The notes beneath the pieces were generated by a model that saw only the letters and a program-made list of their open reading frames with translations, did not search any database and had not been told where the DNA came from. A stretch of DNA of 64,000 nucleotides from Hoyosella levis (GTDB taxonomy: Bacteria; Actinomycetota; Actinomycetes; Mycobacteriales; Mycobacteriaceae). Every line of letters begins with the position of its first letter. Within the stretch, counting starts at the first letter, position 1. The position numbers and the translations under genes are program-made. Location of the stretch: NCBI RefSeq assembly GCF_026008515.1, contig NZ_BQYM01000009.1, forward strand, positions 148,212 through 212,211, written 5' to 3'. Shown piece after piece: positions 26,045 to 34,661 of this stretch.

Positions 26045-26806
26045 ATGGCATTCGCGAGCTCCCCCTGGCTGCGCACCTTCAAGACACCTCCCGGCACGCC
26101 CCGCGCCGACCTGGTGTGCTTCCCGCCCGCCGGGGGATCCGCTAGCGCCTACCATGCGCTTGCCCAGGAGCTCGCCCCCGGAGTCGCGGTGGCGGCGGTG
26201 CAATACCCAGGCCGGCAGGACCGCCTCGGTGACCCCATGATCGACACCATCGAGGGCATGGCCACCGCCGTGGCCGAAGCGATCACGTCTGCCCGCGGCA
26301 CCGGCGCGCAGCTCGCGCTGTTCGGGCACAGCATGGGCGCCAGCGTGGCCTTCGAGGCCGCCCGCGCGCTGCACGAACGCGGCGCCGCGCCAGCCCACCT
26401 GATCATCTCCGGCCGCATCCCGCCGCACCATCCGCGCGACACCGAGTTCCACAAGGCCTCCGATGCGGACCTGATCACCGAGCTCGAGCGGCTCGCCAAC
26501 GACCCCGCGAGCGTGCAGATCCTCCGGGAGGTCCCCGAGATCGCCGAGATGGTGCTGCCCTCGGTGCGCAACGACTACAAGGCCGTCGAGACCTATCGCT
26601 ACCAGTCAGACACCCCGTCGCTCGACTGCCCGATCACCGTCTTCGTTGCCGAGGACGATCCCACCGTCACCGTCGAGCAGTCCCGCGAATGGGCCCGCCA
26701 CACCACCGGCCCGTTCGAGCTCGTCACCTTCCCGGGGCGCCACTTCTACCTCGATGAGCAGACCGAGGCCGTCGCCAAGAGCATCGCCACGCTCATCGGC
26801 GGATAG
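26045..26806 (+). CDS. TesA-like type II thioesterase
   Basis: A 253-residue alpha/beta hydrolase of the GrsT/TesA family. The nucleophile elbow GHSMG (Ser96), acidic residue Asp204/205 and catalytic His233 in PGRHFYL are present, along with LVCFPPAGGSASAYHALA near the N-terminus. Such enzymes release or edit acyl chains on carrier proteins of polyketide or non-ribosomal synthases; mycobacterial TesA is needed for phthiocerol lipids. No carrier-protein synthase is in this window, so its partner must be elsewhere or the substrate differs. It stands at the left edge of the PapA-type acyltransferase locus. Confidence 0.9.
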   Translation: MAFASSPWLRTFKTPPGTPRADLVCFPPAGGSASAYHALAQELAPGVAVAAVQYPGRQDRLGDPMIDTIEGMATAVAEAITSARGTGAQLALFGHSMGASVAFEAARALHERGAAPAHLIISGRIPPHHPRDTEFHKASDADLITELERLANDPASVQILREVPEIAEMVLPSVRNDYKAVETYRYQSDTPSLDCPITVFVAEDDPTVTVEQSREWARHTTGPFELVTFPGRHFYLDEQTEAVAKSIATLIGG

Positions 26807-26813
26807 GCGCGCT

Positions 26814-27287
26814 CTACACTGCTCCGCGGAATCCGTGCTGCCGCCATGCCTCGTACACCGCGACGGCCGCGGAGTTGGCGAGGTTCAGCGAGCGGCGACC
26901 CGCGATCATGGGTATCCGCACCCGGTTGGTGACGTGGGGATCATCGAGCACCTCGGCGGAAAGGCCCGTCGGCTCGGGGCCGAACAGCAGCACGTCCCCC
27001 GGCTCGTAGGCGATCTCGGTGTGCGGGGTGGTGGCGTGCGCGGTGAAGGCATGAACGCGCTCCGGGCGCAGCGCTGCCCACGCGGCCTCGAGGTCCTCGT
27101 GCACGGTGACGGAGGCGAGGTCGTGGTAGTCGAGCCCGGCCCGGCGCAGCTTCGGCTCGCTGAGGTCGAAACCGAGCGGGCCGACGAGGTGCAGCTCGCT
27201 GCCGGTGGCCGCGGCCAGGCGGATGGCGTTGCCAGTATTGGGCGGGATGCGGGGCTCGTGGAACATCACTCGGAACACGCCTCCCAT
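26814..27287 (-). CDS. trmL: tRNA (cytidine/uridine-34-2'-O)-methyltransferase (SPOUT)
   Basis: A 157-residue SpoU-type enzyme. Motif 1 region EPRIPPNTGNAIRLAAATG, motif 2 LLFGPEPTGL and motif 3 IPMIAGRRSLNLANSAAVA-type C-terminus (RSLNLANS) are all visible and complete. TrmL methylates the ribose of wobble position 34 in certain leucine tRNAs. The start is ambiguous: ATG 27287 is used, but GTG 27278 or ATG 27266 would give proteins closer to the usual family N-terminus. It converges with the thioesterase gene with an 8-bp gap and seems unrelated to the lipid genes. Confidence 0.95.
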   Translation of the reverse strand: MGGVFRVMFHEPRIPPNTGNAIRLAAATGSELHLVGPLGFDLSEPKLRRAGLDYHDLASVTVHEDLEAAWAALRPERVHAFTAHATTPHTEIAYEPGDVLLFGPEPTGLSAEVLDDPHVTNRVRIPMIAGRRSLNLANSAAVAVYEAWRQHGFRGAV

Positions 27288-27337
27288 TCTCGGGGATCAG
27301 CGCTGCCAGCCCCAAGCCGGGCTGGGCTTTCCGACCT

Positions 27338-27400
27338 CGGTTGTGTGCGCTTTTGCACCCATCGACGCCCGGTGGAGGGTGCAAGAGGTAGCACAACCGG
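27338..27400. repeat. Imperfect 23-bp inverted repeat
   Basis: The left arm begins CGGTTGTG and ends TTGCACCC (27338-27360). The right arm is its imperfect reverse complement (27377-27400), matching at about 18 of 23 positions around a 16-nt loop. It lies upstream of trmL and downstream of the acyltransferase stop on the minus strand, so it could be a terminator for the acyltransferase operon. Confidence 0.5.
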
Positions 27401-27439
27401 GGGCTTCCGCAGGATCGGAGGTTTGCCGGCCGGCGGATC

Positions 27440-28837
27440 TCACAGCACCGAAGGCCGGTGCTCACCGGTCTGGGCGATGGTGGCCATGATCTCGCGGAGG
27501 GTCGCGAAGTAGCCCGCCAGCACTTCCTGCGCATGAGGGGTGCTAGGGGTCTGCGAGCTGAGGGAGAGCCCATCCTCGGTGCGGACGAGCCACATGTTGG
27601 CGTTGCTGGTACGGCCCTCCCCGGTGAAGATCAGCCCGTGGCGGTGGGGGCCGGTGCCCGCGCCGGGCATGCGGCGGGTATCGAGGTAGTTGACCATCTG
27701 CGGGGTGCTGGTCGGGGGCGCGAGGCGCCCCTCGGCGATGAAGCGCGCGAGGACGGCATGCACGGGCGTGGGCGCGAGGTCCTTGGCGGTGTCGAAGCTG
27801 GCCTGGGCGCGGGGCAGCAGCGAGGTGAAGCTCGGGTCCGCCGGCAGGGGGAACGCGACGGGCACGAAGTTGCAGAACCAGCCCTGCGACAGCGAGTGCT
27901 CGGCGGTGCGGGTGGAGAGCACGGTGAGGCCGAAGTAGGTGCTGGAGCCGGTGAGCTGGTGCTCGGCGAGCGCGAGGACCGCGAGGATCGCCCCGCTCGG
28001 GCGTGCTCCATGTCGCGCGCAGGCCTGCTCGAACGCGGTGGCGCCGGTGTCGTCGAGCAAGTGGTGGGAGACGATGTGAACGGGAGCCGTCTCGCTGGGA
28101 GAGAGGCCGAGATCGAGCGGGAACCGGGGGATCCGCCAGTCGCCGAGGGCGAAGATCCCCGCCCATTGTTGCTGCAAGGCCGGATCGGCGGCGAAGCGAT
28201 CAGCGGCCTCGGACTCGCGCAGCGTGTACGCGGAGTGCGGCTGGGCGAGCTCGGTGGGGAAGGTGAATGCCGCGTCACCAGCATGGGCGAGGTAGCGCTG
28301 GGCGAGCTCGTTGAGGGCGAGGCCGTGGGAGATGCCATCGGTGAGGGCGTGATCAGCCCCGTAGTAGAGCGTGAACGAACCGCCATGATCGATGGCGCCG
28401 AACGCGCAGCCGGGCGCGCTCCAGGGGGCGCATTGGGCGGCGAGATGCTCGGTGATGTGACGGGCTGCATCGGCACCGCCGAGGGGGGTCCCCGCGCTCA
28501 CTATCGTCTCCACCGATTCCGCGGAAAAGACCATGCGGAGGTAGCTGCCGTCGCGTTCCTCGAAAGACGTGCGGGTGTTCTCGTGGGTGGTGCTGAAGCC
28601 CGTGACGGCAGCGGCAAGGGCAGCGTGCTCGAGCGGCTGGTCGATGAGGGTGAGGCCCCCGATGAATGCCCGGTAGGGCTGGCCCGCTGCCTGACTGGCG
28701 CGCGCGGCCCGCAGGTGGTCGAGCTGCAGGAAGCTGACAGGGTGCTCGCGCGGCGTGCTGCCGGGCCGGGGGCTGGGCGAGGCGATCACGGGGATGCCGC
28801 CGCGGGCGTTCCATGCGGAGAGGGCGGTGAGGATCAA
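27440..28837 (-). CDS. PapA-like condensation-domain acyltransferase (first paralog)
   Basis: About 465 residues of the condensation/PapA acyltransferase superfamily. The catalytic motif HALTDG (163-168, HxxxDG form) is intact, and SQGWFCNFVPV stands in the second-subdomain region. The start is TTG at 28837, chosen because AGGAGG lies 6 nt upstream; upstream frames run into the neighbouring acyltransferase. Such enzymes esterify lipid or sugar hydroxyls with long acyl chains from CoA or carrier protein. It is 52 nt downstream of a second PapA-like gene and probably co-transcribed with it. Confidence 0.88.
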   Translation of the reverse strand: MILTALSAWNARGGIPVIASPSPRPGSTPREHPVSFLQLDHLRAARASQAAGQPYRAFIGGLTLIDQPLEHAALAAAVTGFSTTHENTRTSFEERDGSYLRMVFSAESVETIVSAGTPLGGADAARHITEHLAAQCAPWSAPGCAFGAIDHGGSFTLYYGADHALTDGISHGLALNELAQRYLAHAGDAAFTFPTELAQPHSAYTLRESEAADRFAADPALQQQWAGIFALGDWRIPRFPLDLGLSPSETAPVHIVSHHLLDDTGATAFEQACARHGARPSGAILAVLALAEHQLTGSSTYFGLTVLSTRTAEHSLSQGWFCNFVPVAFPLPADPSFTSLLPRAQASFDTAKDLAPTPVHAVLARFIAEGRLAPPTSTPQMVNYLDTRRMPGAGTGPHRHGLIFTGEGRTSNANMWLVRTEDGLSLSSQTPSTPHAQEVLAGYFATLREIMATIAQTGEHRPSVL

Positions 28838-28889
28838 GCGGTCCTCCTGTGGGTCGGGGGCTAGTTCGTTGGGGCCACGAGCGGCATTC

Positions 28890-30266
28890 TCAGGCGGCGA
28901 CCGGGGTAGTGCTAGCGCTGCGCAGCACGGTGGTGAGCTCGCTGAGGAATGCCTCGATCGCCTGGTGCGCCTGCGGGGTGCTGGGGTAGCGCGTGGAGAC
29001 GTTGAGCCCGTGGGGAGTGCGGTTGATCCAGAAGTAGACCTCGTTGCTGCTGTAGCTGTCGGAGCGCAGCGCGCGGCCCTGGATGTCGGGCATGCGGTCG
29101 GCCTCGGGCAGGTAGCGGATGTCGACGTAGGAGACCACGAAGCGGGGTGTGGCGGTGGTGCCGAGCAGCTTGGCGACGCGGGCGAACGGGGCGAGGGCGA
29201 GGGGCTTGGTGGCGGCGAGCGCGCGGGTGGCGGACCGCAGCGCGCCGGGGAGGTCGTTGCCGTGGGCGACCGAGAGCGTGAGGGGGACGATGTTGACGAA
29301 CCAGCCCATCGACTCGGCCCAGCTCTCGTGCACGCGGGTGTGGACGGGCATGATCGTGGAGAAGGTGGTGTCACCGCTGGTGCGGGCGTGTGCCAGCGCG
29401 AGCGCGGCGAGGATGCCAGCCTGCGAGCTGATGCCGTTGGCGCGGCAGGCGGTGTTGAGAGCGTGCGCCTCGTCGGGGGTGAGCAGCCAGCGGGAGATGC
29501 TGGCCTGCCTGCTCGGGGTGGTAGCAGGCTCGACGGGAGCGAAGGCGGGGAACTGCTCGTCGTGCTGATCGAGGAACTCGCGCCACGCGTGGACGGCGGG
29601 GGCATCCGGGGCAAGGGCATCGCACGCCTGCTGCTCGACGACGGCGAAGTCGAGGTGGCTTCCAAAGGTCTTCGCGGTGGTGCGGCTGGTGCCGTCGACG
29701 ATGTCGTTGTAGAGGGCCCGCAGCTCGCTGATGGCGATGACCTGGCTGTAGGCGTCCATCACGGAGTGGTCTGCGCCGAAGATGCAGAGGAACGAGCCGG
29801 CGTCGCCGCTGGGTTCAAGGGTGGCGAGGATGCAGTGCGGCCAGGCCAGTGGCGAGAGGGCGGTCTCGAACTGCTCGGAGAGGAAGTCGCGGGCCTCGGC
29901 TCCAGTGCGGGCCCGGGTGACGGGGACGGGCACGGCGTCGATGGCGTCGGCGGGGACTGTCTGGCGGGCCCAGCCAGCGGGGGCGGGGACGACGGTGGTG
30001 CGCAGTGCCTCGTGGCGCGCGAACCAGGCGCTGATGAGGGTGCGCATGGCCTCGGCGGAGTAGGGGCGCTCGATGCGGAAGGCTGAGCCGATCCAGCTGC
30101 CTCGGCCGGGGCGGTCGGTGGTGCGATCAGCGCGGTCGCAATGCTCGCGGTGCGCGGAGGAGAGCGGGCGGGCGTCCGGGGCCCAGGCGTCGCGGGCGAC
30201 CACGGGGGTCCAGGTGGTGAGGCGACCGTCGGGGAGCGGGTATTGATCGAGCTCGGTGTATTCCAT
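28890..30266 (-). CDS. PapA-like condensation-domain acyltransferase (second paralog)
   Basis: A 458-residue condensation-type acyltransferase, beginning MEYTELDQYPLPDGRLTTW as many mycobacterial PapA proteins do. The catalytic His and Asp are present as HSVMDA (167-172), with Ala instead of the usual Gly after Asp. MGWFVNIVPL marks the second half. Mycobacterial relatives acylate trehalose or phthiocerol-type lipids. The long upstream spacer (30267-30702) must contain its promoter. The first paralog follows directly. Confidence 0.9.
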   Translation of the reverse strand: MEYTELDQYPLPDGRLTTWTPVVARDAWAPDARPLSSAHREHCDRADRTTDRPGRGSWIGSAFRIERPYSAEAMRTLISAWFARHEALRTTVVPAPAGWARQTVPADAIDAVPVPVTRARTGAEARDFLSEQFETALSPLAWPHCILATLEPSGDAGSFLCIFGADHSVMDAYSQVIAISELRALYNDIVDGTSRTTAKTFGSHLDFAVVEQQACDALAPDAPAVHAWREFLDQHDEQFPAFAPVEPATTPSRQASISRWLLTPDEAHALNTACRANGISSQAGILAALALAHARTSGDTTFSTIMPVHTRVHESWAESMGWFVNIVPLTLSVAHGNDLPGALRSATRALAATKPLALAPFARVAKLLGTTATPRFVVSYVDIRYLPEADRMPDIQGRALRSDSYSSNEVYFWINRTPHGLNVSTRYPSTPQAHQAIEAFLSELTTVLRSASTTPVAA

Positions 30267-30702
30267 CGTGGCCCCAATTTCCTATCGCAGGGTTTGTTTT
30301 CTGGCGGTGTGCGATGGATTGATCGTAGGGAGCATTCGACCCTGGTGGTGCTCGTCCTCCGGAGTGCTGCGGGTCACGCTTGAAATAGTGGCGCGGATGT
30401 GAATAATCCTGTGGTGCCTGGTATTTCGCTTTGTCCCAGTACGTTGATTGACTGGTCAGGGAATGTGCCAGGTAAATTGTTTCAAGCGCGGGCAAGGACC
30501 GAATGCCTCGCGATTGTCGCCTTCATCGTATTTCGGCATGGCGGCGAACAATATTGTTCTCGGCTGCGTTAAAACCGTTGCGATCATGTTTCGCAGGGTT
30601 GCGATGCGCGCAACGCAAGGTGAATTCGGCGTGCTGTGATAGTGCATTCATCGCGCGCGCAACGTGGGTGCCATCACAGCGAGCGTGGCGGAGCGTGATA
30701 TC
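30267..30702. other. AT-richer 436-bp spacer upstream of the second PapA gene
   Basis: No gene is supported. The base composition is visibly richer in A/T than its surroundings. It holds a perfect palindrome at 30546-30559 and TGACTGGTCA at 30448-30457. The promoter of the acyltransferase operon on the minus strand must lie here. Several TTGCG/GCAACG repeats occur near 30580-30620. Confidence 0.55.
30546..30559. promoter_or_regulatory. Perfect 14-bp palindrome, possible TetR operator
   Basis: GAACAATATTGTTC is self-complementary. The half-site CGAACAA recurs in the tetR promoter at 32847-32853 (within ATCGAACAAACC). This suggests, without proving, a common regulator. Confidence 0.45.
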
Positions 30703-32085
30703 TCACCTGTGCGCGGCCGGTGGCGTGGCGCGGGCCCGCAGGGTCTCCTGCCATTCGGACCACAGCGAGTGCATGACGTGGTCGGAGGCATCGGTGCGCG
30801 GGTAGCGGGAGCGCAGCGAGATGCCGCGCTCGTCGCGCCAGATCCAGAACTGGGCATCGTCGGCGACAGTGGAGTTGCTGATATGCACCGGATCGGTGCA
30901 GGTAGCGGCGCCGCGGCTGGGGGCAATGCCGGGCAGGGCGCGGTAGTCGATGTAGGACAGCATGTAGACGTCCTGACGGGTGCGCCGGAACTCGTCGGCG
31001 AGCGCGGTGAGCACATGCGCGAGGGGGACCGGCGCGAGCTCGAGGGCGCTGCGGAAGGCGGCGTGGTTGGCGGCGAGATTGGTGGCGAAGCTCGGGCTGG
31101 GCACGTTGATGGTCAGCGCCACGGTGTTGGTGTACCAGCCGAAGGTGCGGTCGGAGAGGGGCCTGTGCCGGGTGTGGACGGGCATGAGGATGTCCTGCCG
31201 GACCGGGCCGCCGCAGGCCTTGGTGGCCATGCCCAGCGAGGTGGCGAGGCCGCTGAACATGCTGCCGCCGTGGGTGCGCACCCATTTCTCGAAGTGGCGC
31301 GCCTGGTGGGCGTCGAGCAGTTGCCGGGAGTCGTCGGCTTGCGGGTGGAGGGTGCCGGGCTCGCCCACCCCGAGCGGCAGGGGGAACGAGGGCGCGGTGC
31401 CGCCGGAGGAGCGCAGGTAGTGCAGCCAGCGCTGGATGCGCCAGTCCTCGCGCGGGGTGGCGGCCATGGCGGTCTCGTGCGCCGTGTCGGTGACGAAGTC
31501 CCCGGCGGAGGCGCTGTCCATCGGGGTGCCGTGGTGCGCGGCGAGGTAGTCGCGGGAGAGCTCGTGGATGGCGAGCGCGATGGAGTAAGCGTCGGCGTGG
31601 ACGTGGTCGAACGCCGCGATGATGGTGGCGGTGCTGCCGTGCTCGATGGCGAGGAACCGCATGGCCGGGTAGTGGGTGGGGCGGCATCGCTCGCCGAGCA
31701 GGCGGGCGAGCAGCTCCTGCATCTGGCGAGGCGTCGCGGCGTCGTGGGCCAGCTGCAGAGGCTCGGCAACGGTGGTGCTGGCGTGGATGTATCGGGTGAC
31801 GGTGCCGTCCTGCTCGCGGAACTCGCTGCGCAGCGTGGGGTGGCGGTGCAGGAACGCGGTGAGCGCGGTCGCCAGCGCGGCGCGGTCGAGGGGGTGGGTG
31901 ACGGTGAATGCCGCGGCGAGCCAGACGCTGCGCCCGTCGGGGTCGGCAGCCGCGCCTGCGAGGTGGAACTGCTGGTTGAACGAGGGGGCGATGGGCGAGC
32001 GGGTGGCGGACCCGGTAGTGGTGACGGGCCATTCCCAGATCGTGCCGGGCTGGGGCTGGTAGCGGCTGATCGTGGTGAGCTCCAT
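30703..32085 (-). CDS. PapA-like condensation-domain acyltransferase (third paralog)
   Basis: A 460-residue acyltransferase beginning MELTTISRYQPQPGTIWEWP. The motif HVHADA (161-166) again has Ala in place of Gly, and TFGWYTNTVAL replaces the GWFVNIVPL segment. It lies 12 nt downstream of the TetR gene on the same strand with no evident ribosome binding site, so it is probably translated from the tetR transcript. It is the most diverged of the three minus-strand paralogs (GWY instead of GWF), suggesting a different acceptor. Confidence 0.9.
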   Translation of the reverse strand: MELTTISRYQPQPGTIWEWPVTTTGSATRSPIAPSFNQQFHLAGAAADPDGRSVWLAAAFTVTHPLDRAALATALTAFLHRHPTLRSEFREQDGTVTRYIHASTTVAEPLQLAHDAATPRQMQELLARLLGERCRPTHYPAMRFLAIEHGSTATIIAAFDHVHADAYSIALAIHELSRDYLAAHHGTPMDSASAGDFVTDTAHETAMAATPREDWRIQRWLHYLRSSGGTAPSFPLPLGVGEPGTLHPQADDSRQLLDAHQARHFEKWVRTHGGSMFSGLATSLGMATKACGGPVRQDILMPVHTRHRPLSDRTFGWYTNTVALTINVPSPSFATNLAANHAAFRSALELAPVPLAHVLTALADEFRRTRQDVYMLSYIDYRALPGIAPSRGAATCTDPVHISNSTVADDAQFWIWRDERGISLRSRYPRTDASDHVMHSLWSEWQETLRARATPPAAHR

Positions 32086-32097
32086 GCCGATAGGAGC

Positions 32098-32832
32098 TTA
32101 ATCGGCGCGGTCCCCTGATGCAGCGTAAGCGTGGTCCATCGTGGCCTGCAGCGGGATGTGCGGGTCGAAGGCGACGCCGAGGGATTCCATGCTGCTGCGG
32201 ATCAGGTGCAGCGTCCAGCCGCAGAGCAGGCTCTCGAGCTGCGCCGCCTCGGGGACGCGGCTGCGGCGCCAGCGGTTGACCGTGGAGTCGACGAGCCCCA
32301 CGAGCGCGAAGGCGAGCGGCTCGGCACTGGAGGTGTCGGCGTCGAGCGCATCGAGGACCGCGGTGAACAGGTCGGCGATCTGGGTGGCAATCGTGGTCTT
32401 GGCGGTGGTCGCCACGTCCGGGCCGGCGGTGCCGTCGCGGGACGCGCGGGAGCCGACGAAGTGGTGCAGGTGGGGGTGCTCGGTGGTCCAGGAGATGTAG
32501 GTGTGGACGCTGTCGTGGATGAGCTCGGTGGGAGTGCGGGAGAGGTCGAGGCGGGGCGCGAGATCGGCGAGGACCTTGTCGGCGATGTGCGCGCGGATCT
32601 GGTAGTCGAGGTCGGCGCGGTCCCGGAAGAACCGGTAGATGACGGCCCTGGTGACGTGGGCGTGCTCCGCGATGCGGGAGACGCCCACAGCGGGCCCGTC
32701 GACCTCGATGGCGGTCAGCGCGGAGTCGAGGATGTTCTGGCGGCGGGCTGCCTTGTGGTGCTCCCAGCGCACGGCACGGCGGTCGGTGGGGCGATCATCC
32801 GGGCGGGGGCTGCGGGGAGTTGTCCTGGGCAC
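32098..32832 (-). CDS. TetR-family transcriptional regulator
   Basis: A 244-residue regulator. The N-terminal helix-turn-helix (RRQNILDSALTAIEVDG, then VSRIAEHAHVTRAVIYRFFRDR) spans residues about 30-80 after a basic, proline-rich leader. The C-terminal half is an all-helical ligand domain. GTG start; GATAAT ends 8 nt upstream of it, so transcription is near-leaderless. It is divergent from the thiolase-to-ligase operon and co-directional with an acyltransferase, placing it as the probable local regulator of the lipid locus. Confidence 0.92.
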   Translation of the reverse strand: MPRTTPRSPRPDDRPTDRRAVRWEHHKAARRQNILDSALTAIEVDGPAVGVSRIAEHAHVTRAVIYRFFRDRADLDYQIRAHIADKVLADLAPRLDLSRTPTELIHDSVHTYISWTTEHPHLHHFVGSRASRDGTAGPDVATTAKTTIATQIADLFTAVLDALDADTSSAEPLAFALVGLVDSTVNRWRRSRVPEAAQLESLLCGWTLHLIRSSMESLGVAFDPHIPLQATMDHAYAASGDRAD

Positions 32833-32942
32833 GTCGAAAGATTATCGAACAAACCCCTTGTGTGTAACACGTTGGATCACATAGATTGCTGATACACGAT
32901 GACTCAGGTACCTGGGCTCGACTCTCCAGAGGAGCAAGAACC
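32833..32942. promoter_or_regulatory. Divergent promoter region tetR / thiolase operon
   Basis: 110 bp shared by two divergent operons. It contains GATAAT as the -10 for tetR, GTGTAACAC (32862-32870, a 9-bp palindrome), a half-site CGAACAA and TTGGAT (a possible -35 for the thiolase operon). The palindrome overlaps both promoters and is a candidate TetR site. Confidence 0.5.
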
Positions 32943-34172
32943 ATGGCCCGCAACAGTATCCGCAGCACCAACCGCAACAAGGTCTACGTCGTCGGCGTCG
33001 GCATGACGAAGTTCGAGAAGCCCGGCTCGCGCGACTGGGACTACCCCGACATGGCCCGCGAGGCCGGGATCAACGCCATCGACGACGCCGGGATCGCCTA
33101 CCACGAGATCGGCCAGGCCTACGCCGGCTACGTCTACGGCGAATCCACCTCCGGCCAGCGAGCCATCTACGAGCTGGGCATGTCCGGCATCCCAATCATC
33201 AACGTCAACAACAACTGCTCCACCGGCTCCGCGGCGCTCTTCCTCGCCGCGCAGGCCATCCGTGGCGGATCCACCGACTGCGCGCTCGCCCTCGGCTTCG
33301 AGAAGATGCAGCCCGGCTCGCTCGGCTCCACCTACGACGACCGCGAGCAGCCCATGATGCGCCACCTCCTCGCCCTTGCCGAGCTGCAGGAGTTCGCCAT
33401 GCCCCCGGCGCCCTACATGTTCGGCGCGGCCGGCCGGGAGCACATGGAGCGCTACGGCACCACCGCCGAGCACTTCGCGAAGATCGGCGTCAAGAACCAC
33501 CGGCACTCCCGCAACAACCCCTACGCGCAGTTCCAGGACGAGTACACCCTCGACGAGGTGCTCGGTGCCAAGCAGATCTACGCGCCCCTGACCAAGCTGC
33601 AATGCTCCCCGACCTCGGACGGGGCCGGGGCCGCCATCCTCGCCAGCGAGCGATTCGTCGAGGAGCACGGGCTGGCCCGCCAAGCCGTCGAGATCGTCGG
33701 CCAGTCCATGGTCACCGACATGCGCTCCACCTTCGACGACAACAGCGCCATCAGCCTCGTTGGTGGCGACATGACCCGCGCCGCGGCCCAGCAGGTCTAC
33801 CGCCAGGCCGGCATCACTGCCGACGATATCGACGTCATCGAGCTGCACGATTGCTTCTCCACCAACGAGCTCATCACCTACGAGGCCCTCGAGCTTTGCG
33901 GGCCCGGCGAGGGCGGCAAGCTCATCGACAACGACGACACCACCTACGGCGGGCGCTGGGTCGTCAACCCCTCCGGCGGCCTCATCTCCAAGGGCCACCC
34001 CCTCGGCGCGACCGGCCTCGCCCAGTGCGCCGAGCTGACCTGGCAGCTGCGGGGCACCGCCGGTGCCCGCCAGGTCGACAGCGCCGCCACCCCGAGCGGC
34101 GTGGCGCTGCAGCACAACATCGGCCTCGGCGGCGCAGTGGTCGTCACCGCGTACCGGCCCGCCGAGCGCTAG
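32943..34172 (+). CDS. Lipid-transfer protein/SCP-x-type thiolase
   Basis: A 409-residue thiolase-superfamily protein of the non-specific lipid-transfer (Ltp, SCP-x-like) branch. The active-site cysteine is Cys92 in [15 protein letters not shown]; the histidine regions are [10 protein letters not shown] (His302) and [10 protein letters not shown] (His352). Relatives catalyse aldol or Claisen-type cleavage on sterol or branched acyl-CoA substrates, often with a MaoC or DUF35 partner. No DUF35 partner is adjacent. The ATG at 32943 has GAGGAG upstream. It is the first gene of an operon running to the ABC exporter. Confidence 0.93.
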   Translation: MARNSIRSTNRNKVYVVGVGMTKFEKPGSRDWDYPDMAREAGINAIDDAGIAYHEIGQAYAGYVYGESTSGQRAIYELGMSGIPIINVNNNCSTGSAALFLAAQAIRGGSTDCALALGFEKMQPGSLGSTYDDREQPMMRHLLALAELQEFAMPPAPYMFGAAGREHMERYGTTAEHFAKIGVKNHRHSRNNPYAQFQDEYTLDEVLGAKQIYAPLTKLQCSPTSDGAGAAILASERFVEEHGLARQAVEIVGQSMVTDMRSTFDDNSAISLVGGDMTRAAAQQVYRQAGITADDIDVIELHDCFSTNELITYEALELCGPGEGGKLIDNDDTTYGGRWVVNPSGGLISKGHPLGATGLAQCAELTWQLRGTAGARQVDSAATPSGVALQHNIGLGGAVVVTAYRPAER

Positions 34173-34222
34173 CCCGCCCCAGCAACCTCTCGACAGCAAC
34201 CCCTCGAACAAAGGAACCCATC

Positions 34223-34654
34223 ATGGCATCCGTTTCCGTCTCCGCCCACGTCCCCGCCGCGCCCGAGAAGGCCTGGGACCTGCTCTGCGACCTCTCCCGC
34301 TGGGACGAGTGGCTCACCATGCACGTCAAGTGGAAGGGCGAGATCCCCACCGAGATCGGCACCGGCACCACTATCACCCAGGTCGTCTCGGTCATGGGCA
34401 TGGCCAACAAGATCGAATGGAACGTCGATGAGTACGACGCGCCCCGCCTCGTACGGATCTCGGGCACCGGCATGGCCGGGGTGAAGGTCGAGTTCGTCCT
34501 CTCGGTCGCCCCCGAGGGAGAGGGCTCCAGCGTCACCATCGACGCCTCGTTCACCGGCACGATGATCGTCGGGCCGATCGGCAAGGCCGTCGCCAAGAAC
34601 GCCAGGGCCGATCTCGAGACGTCCATCGCGAAGTTCACCGATCTGCTCGGCTGA
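34223..34654 (+). CDS. SRPBCC-family lipid/acyl-binding protein
   Basis: A 143-residue helix-grip protein: MASVSVSAHVPAAPEKAWDL, then LSRWDEWLTMHVKWKG, with a central run of strands. This is the type II toxin RatA/SRPBCC-like group frequently found beside fatty-acid modification genes in mycobacteria. It probably carries or shapes a hydrophobic intermediate. AAAGGA precedes the ATG. It sits 50 nt after the thiolase and 7 nt before the MaoC gene, inside the same operon. Confidence 0.88.
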   Translation: MASVSVSAHVPAAPEKAWDLLCDLSRWDEWLTMHVKWKGEIPTEIGTGTTITQVVSVMGMANKIEWNVDEYDAPRLVRISGTGMAGVKVEFVLSVAPEGEGSSVTIDASFTGTMIVGPIGKAVAKNARADLETSIAKFTDLLG

Positions 34655-34661
34655 CCCCGCC

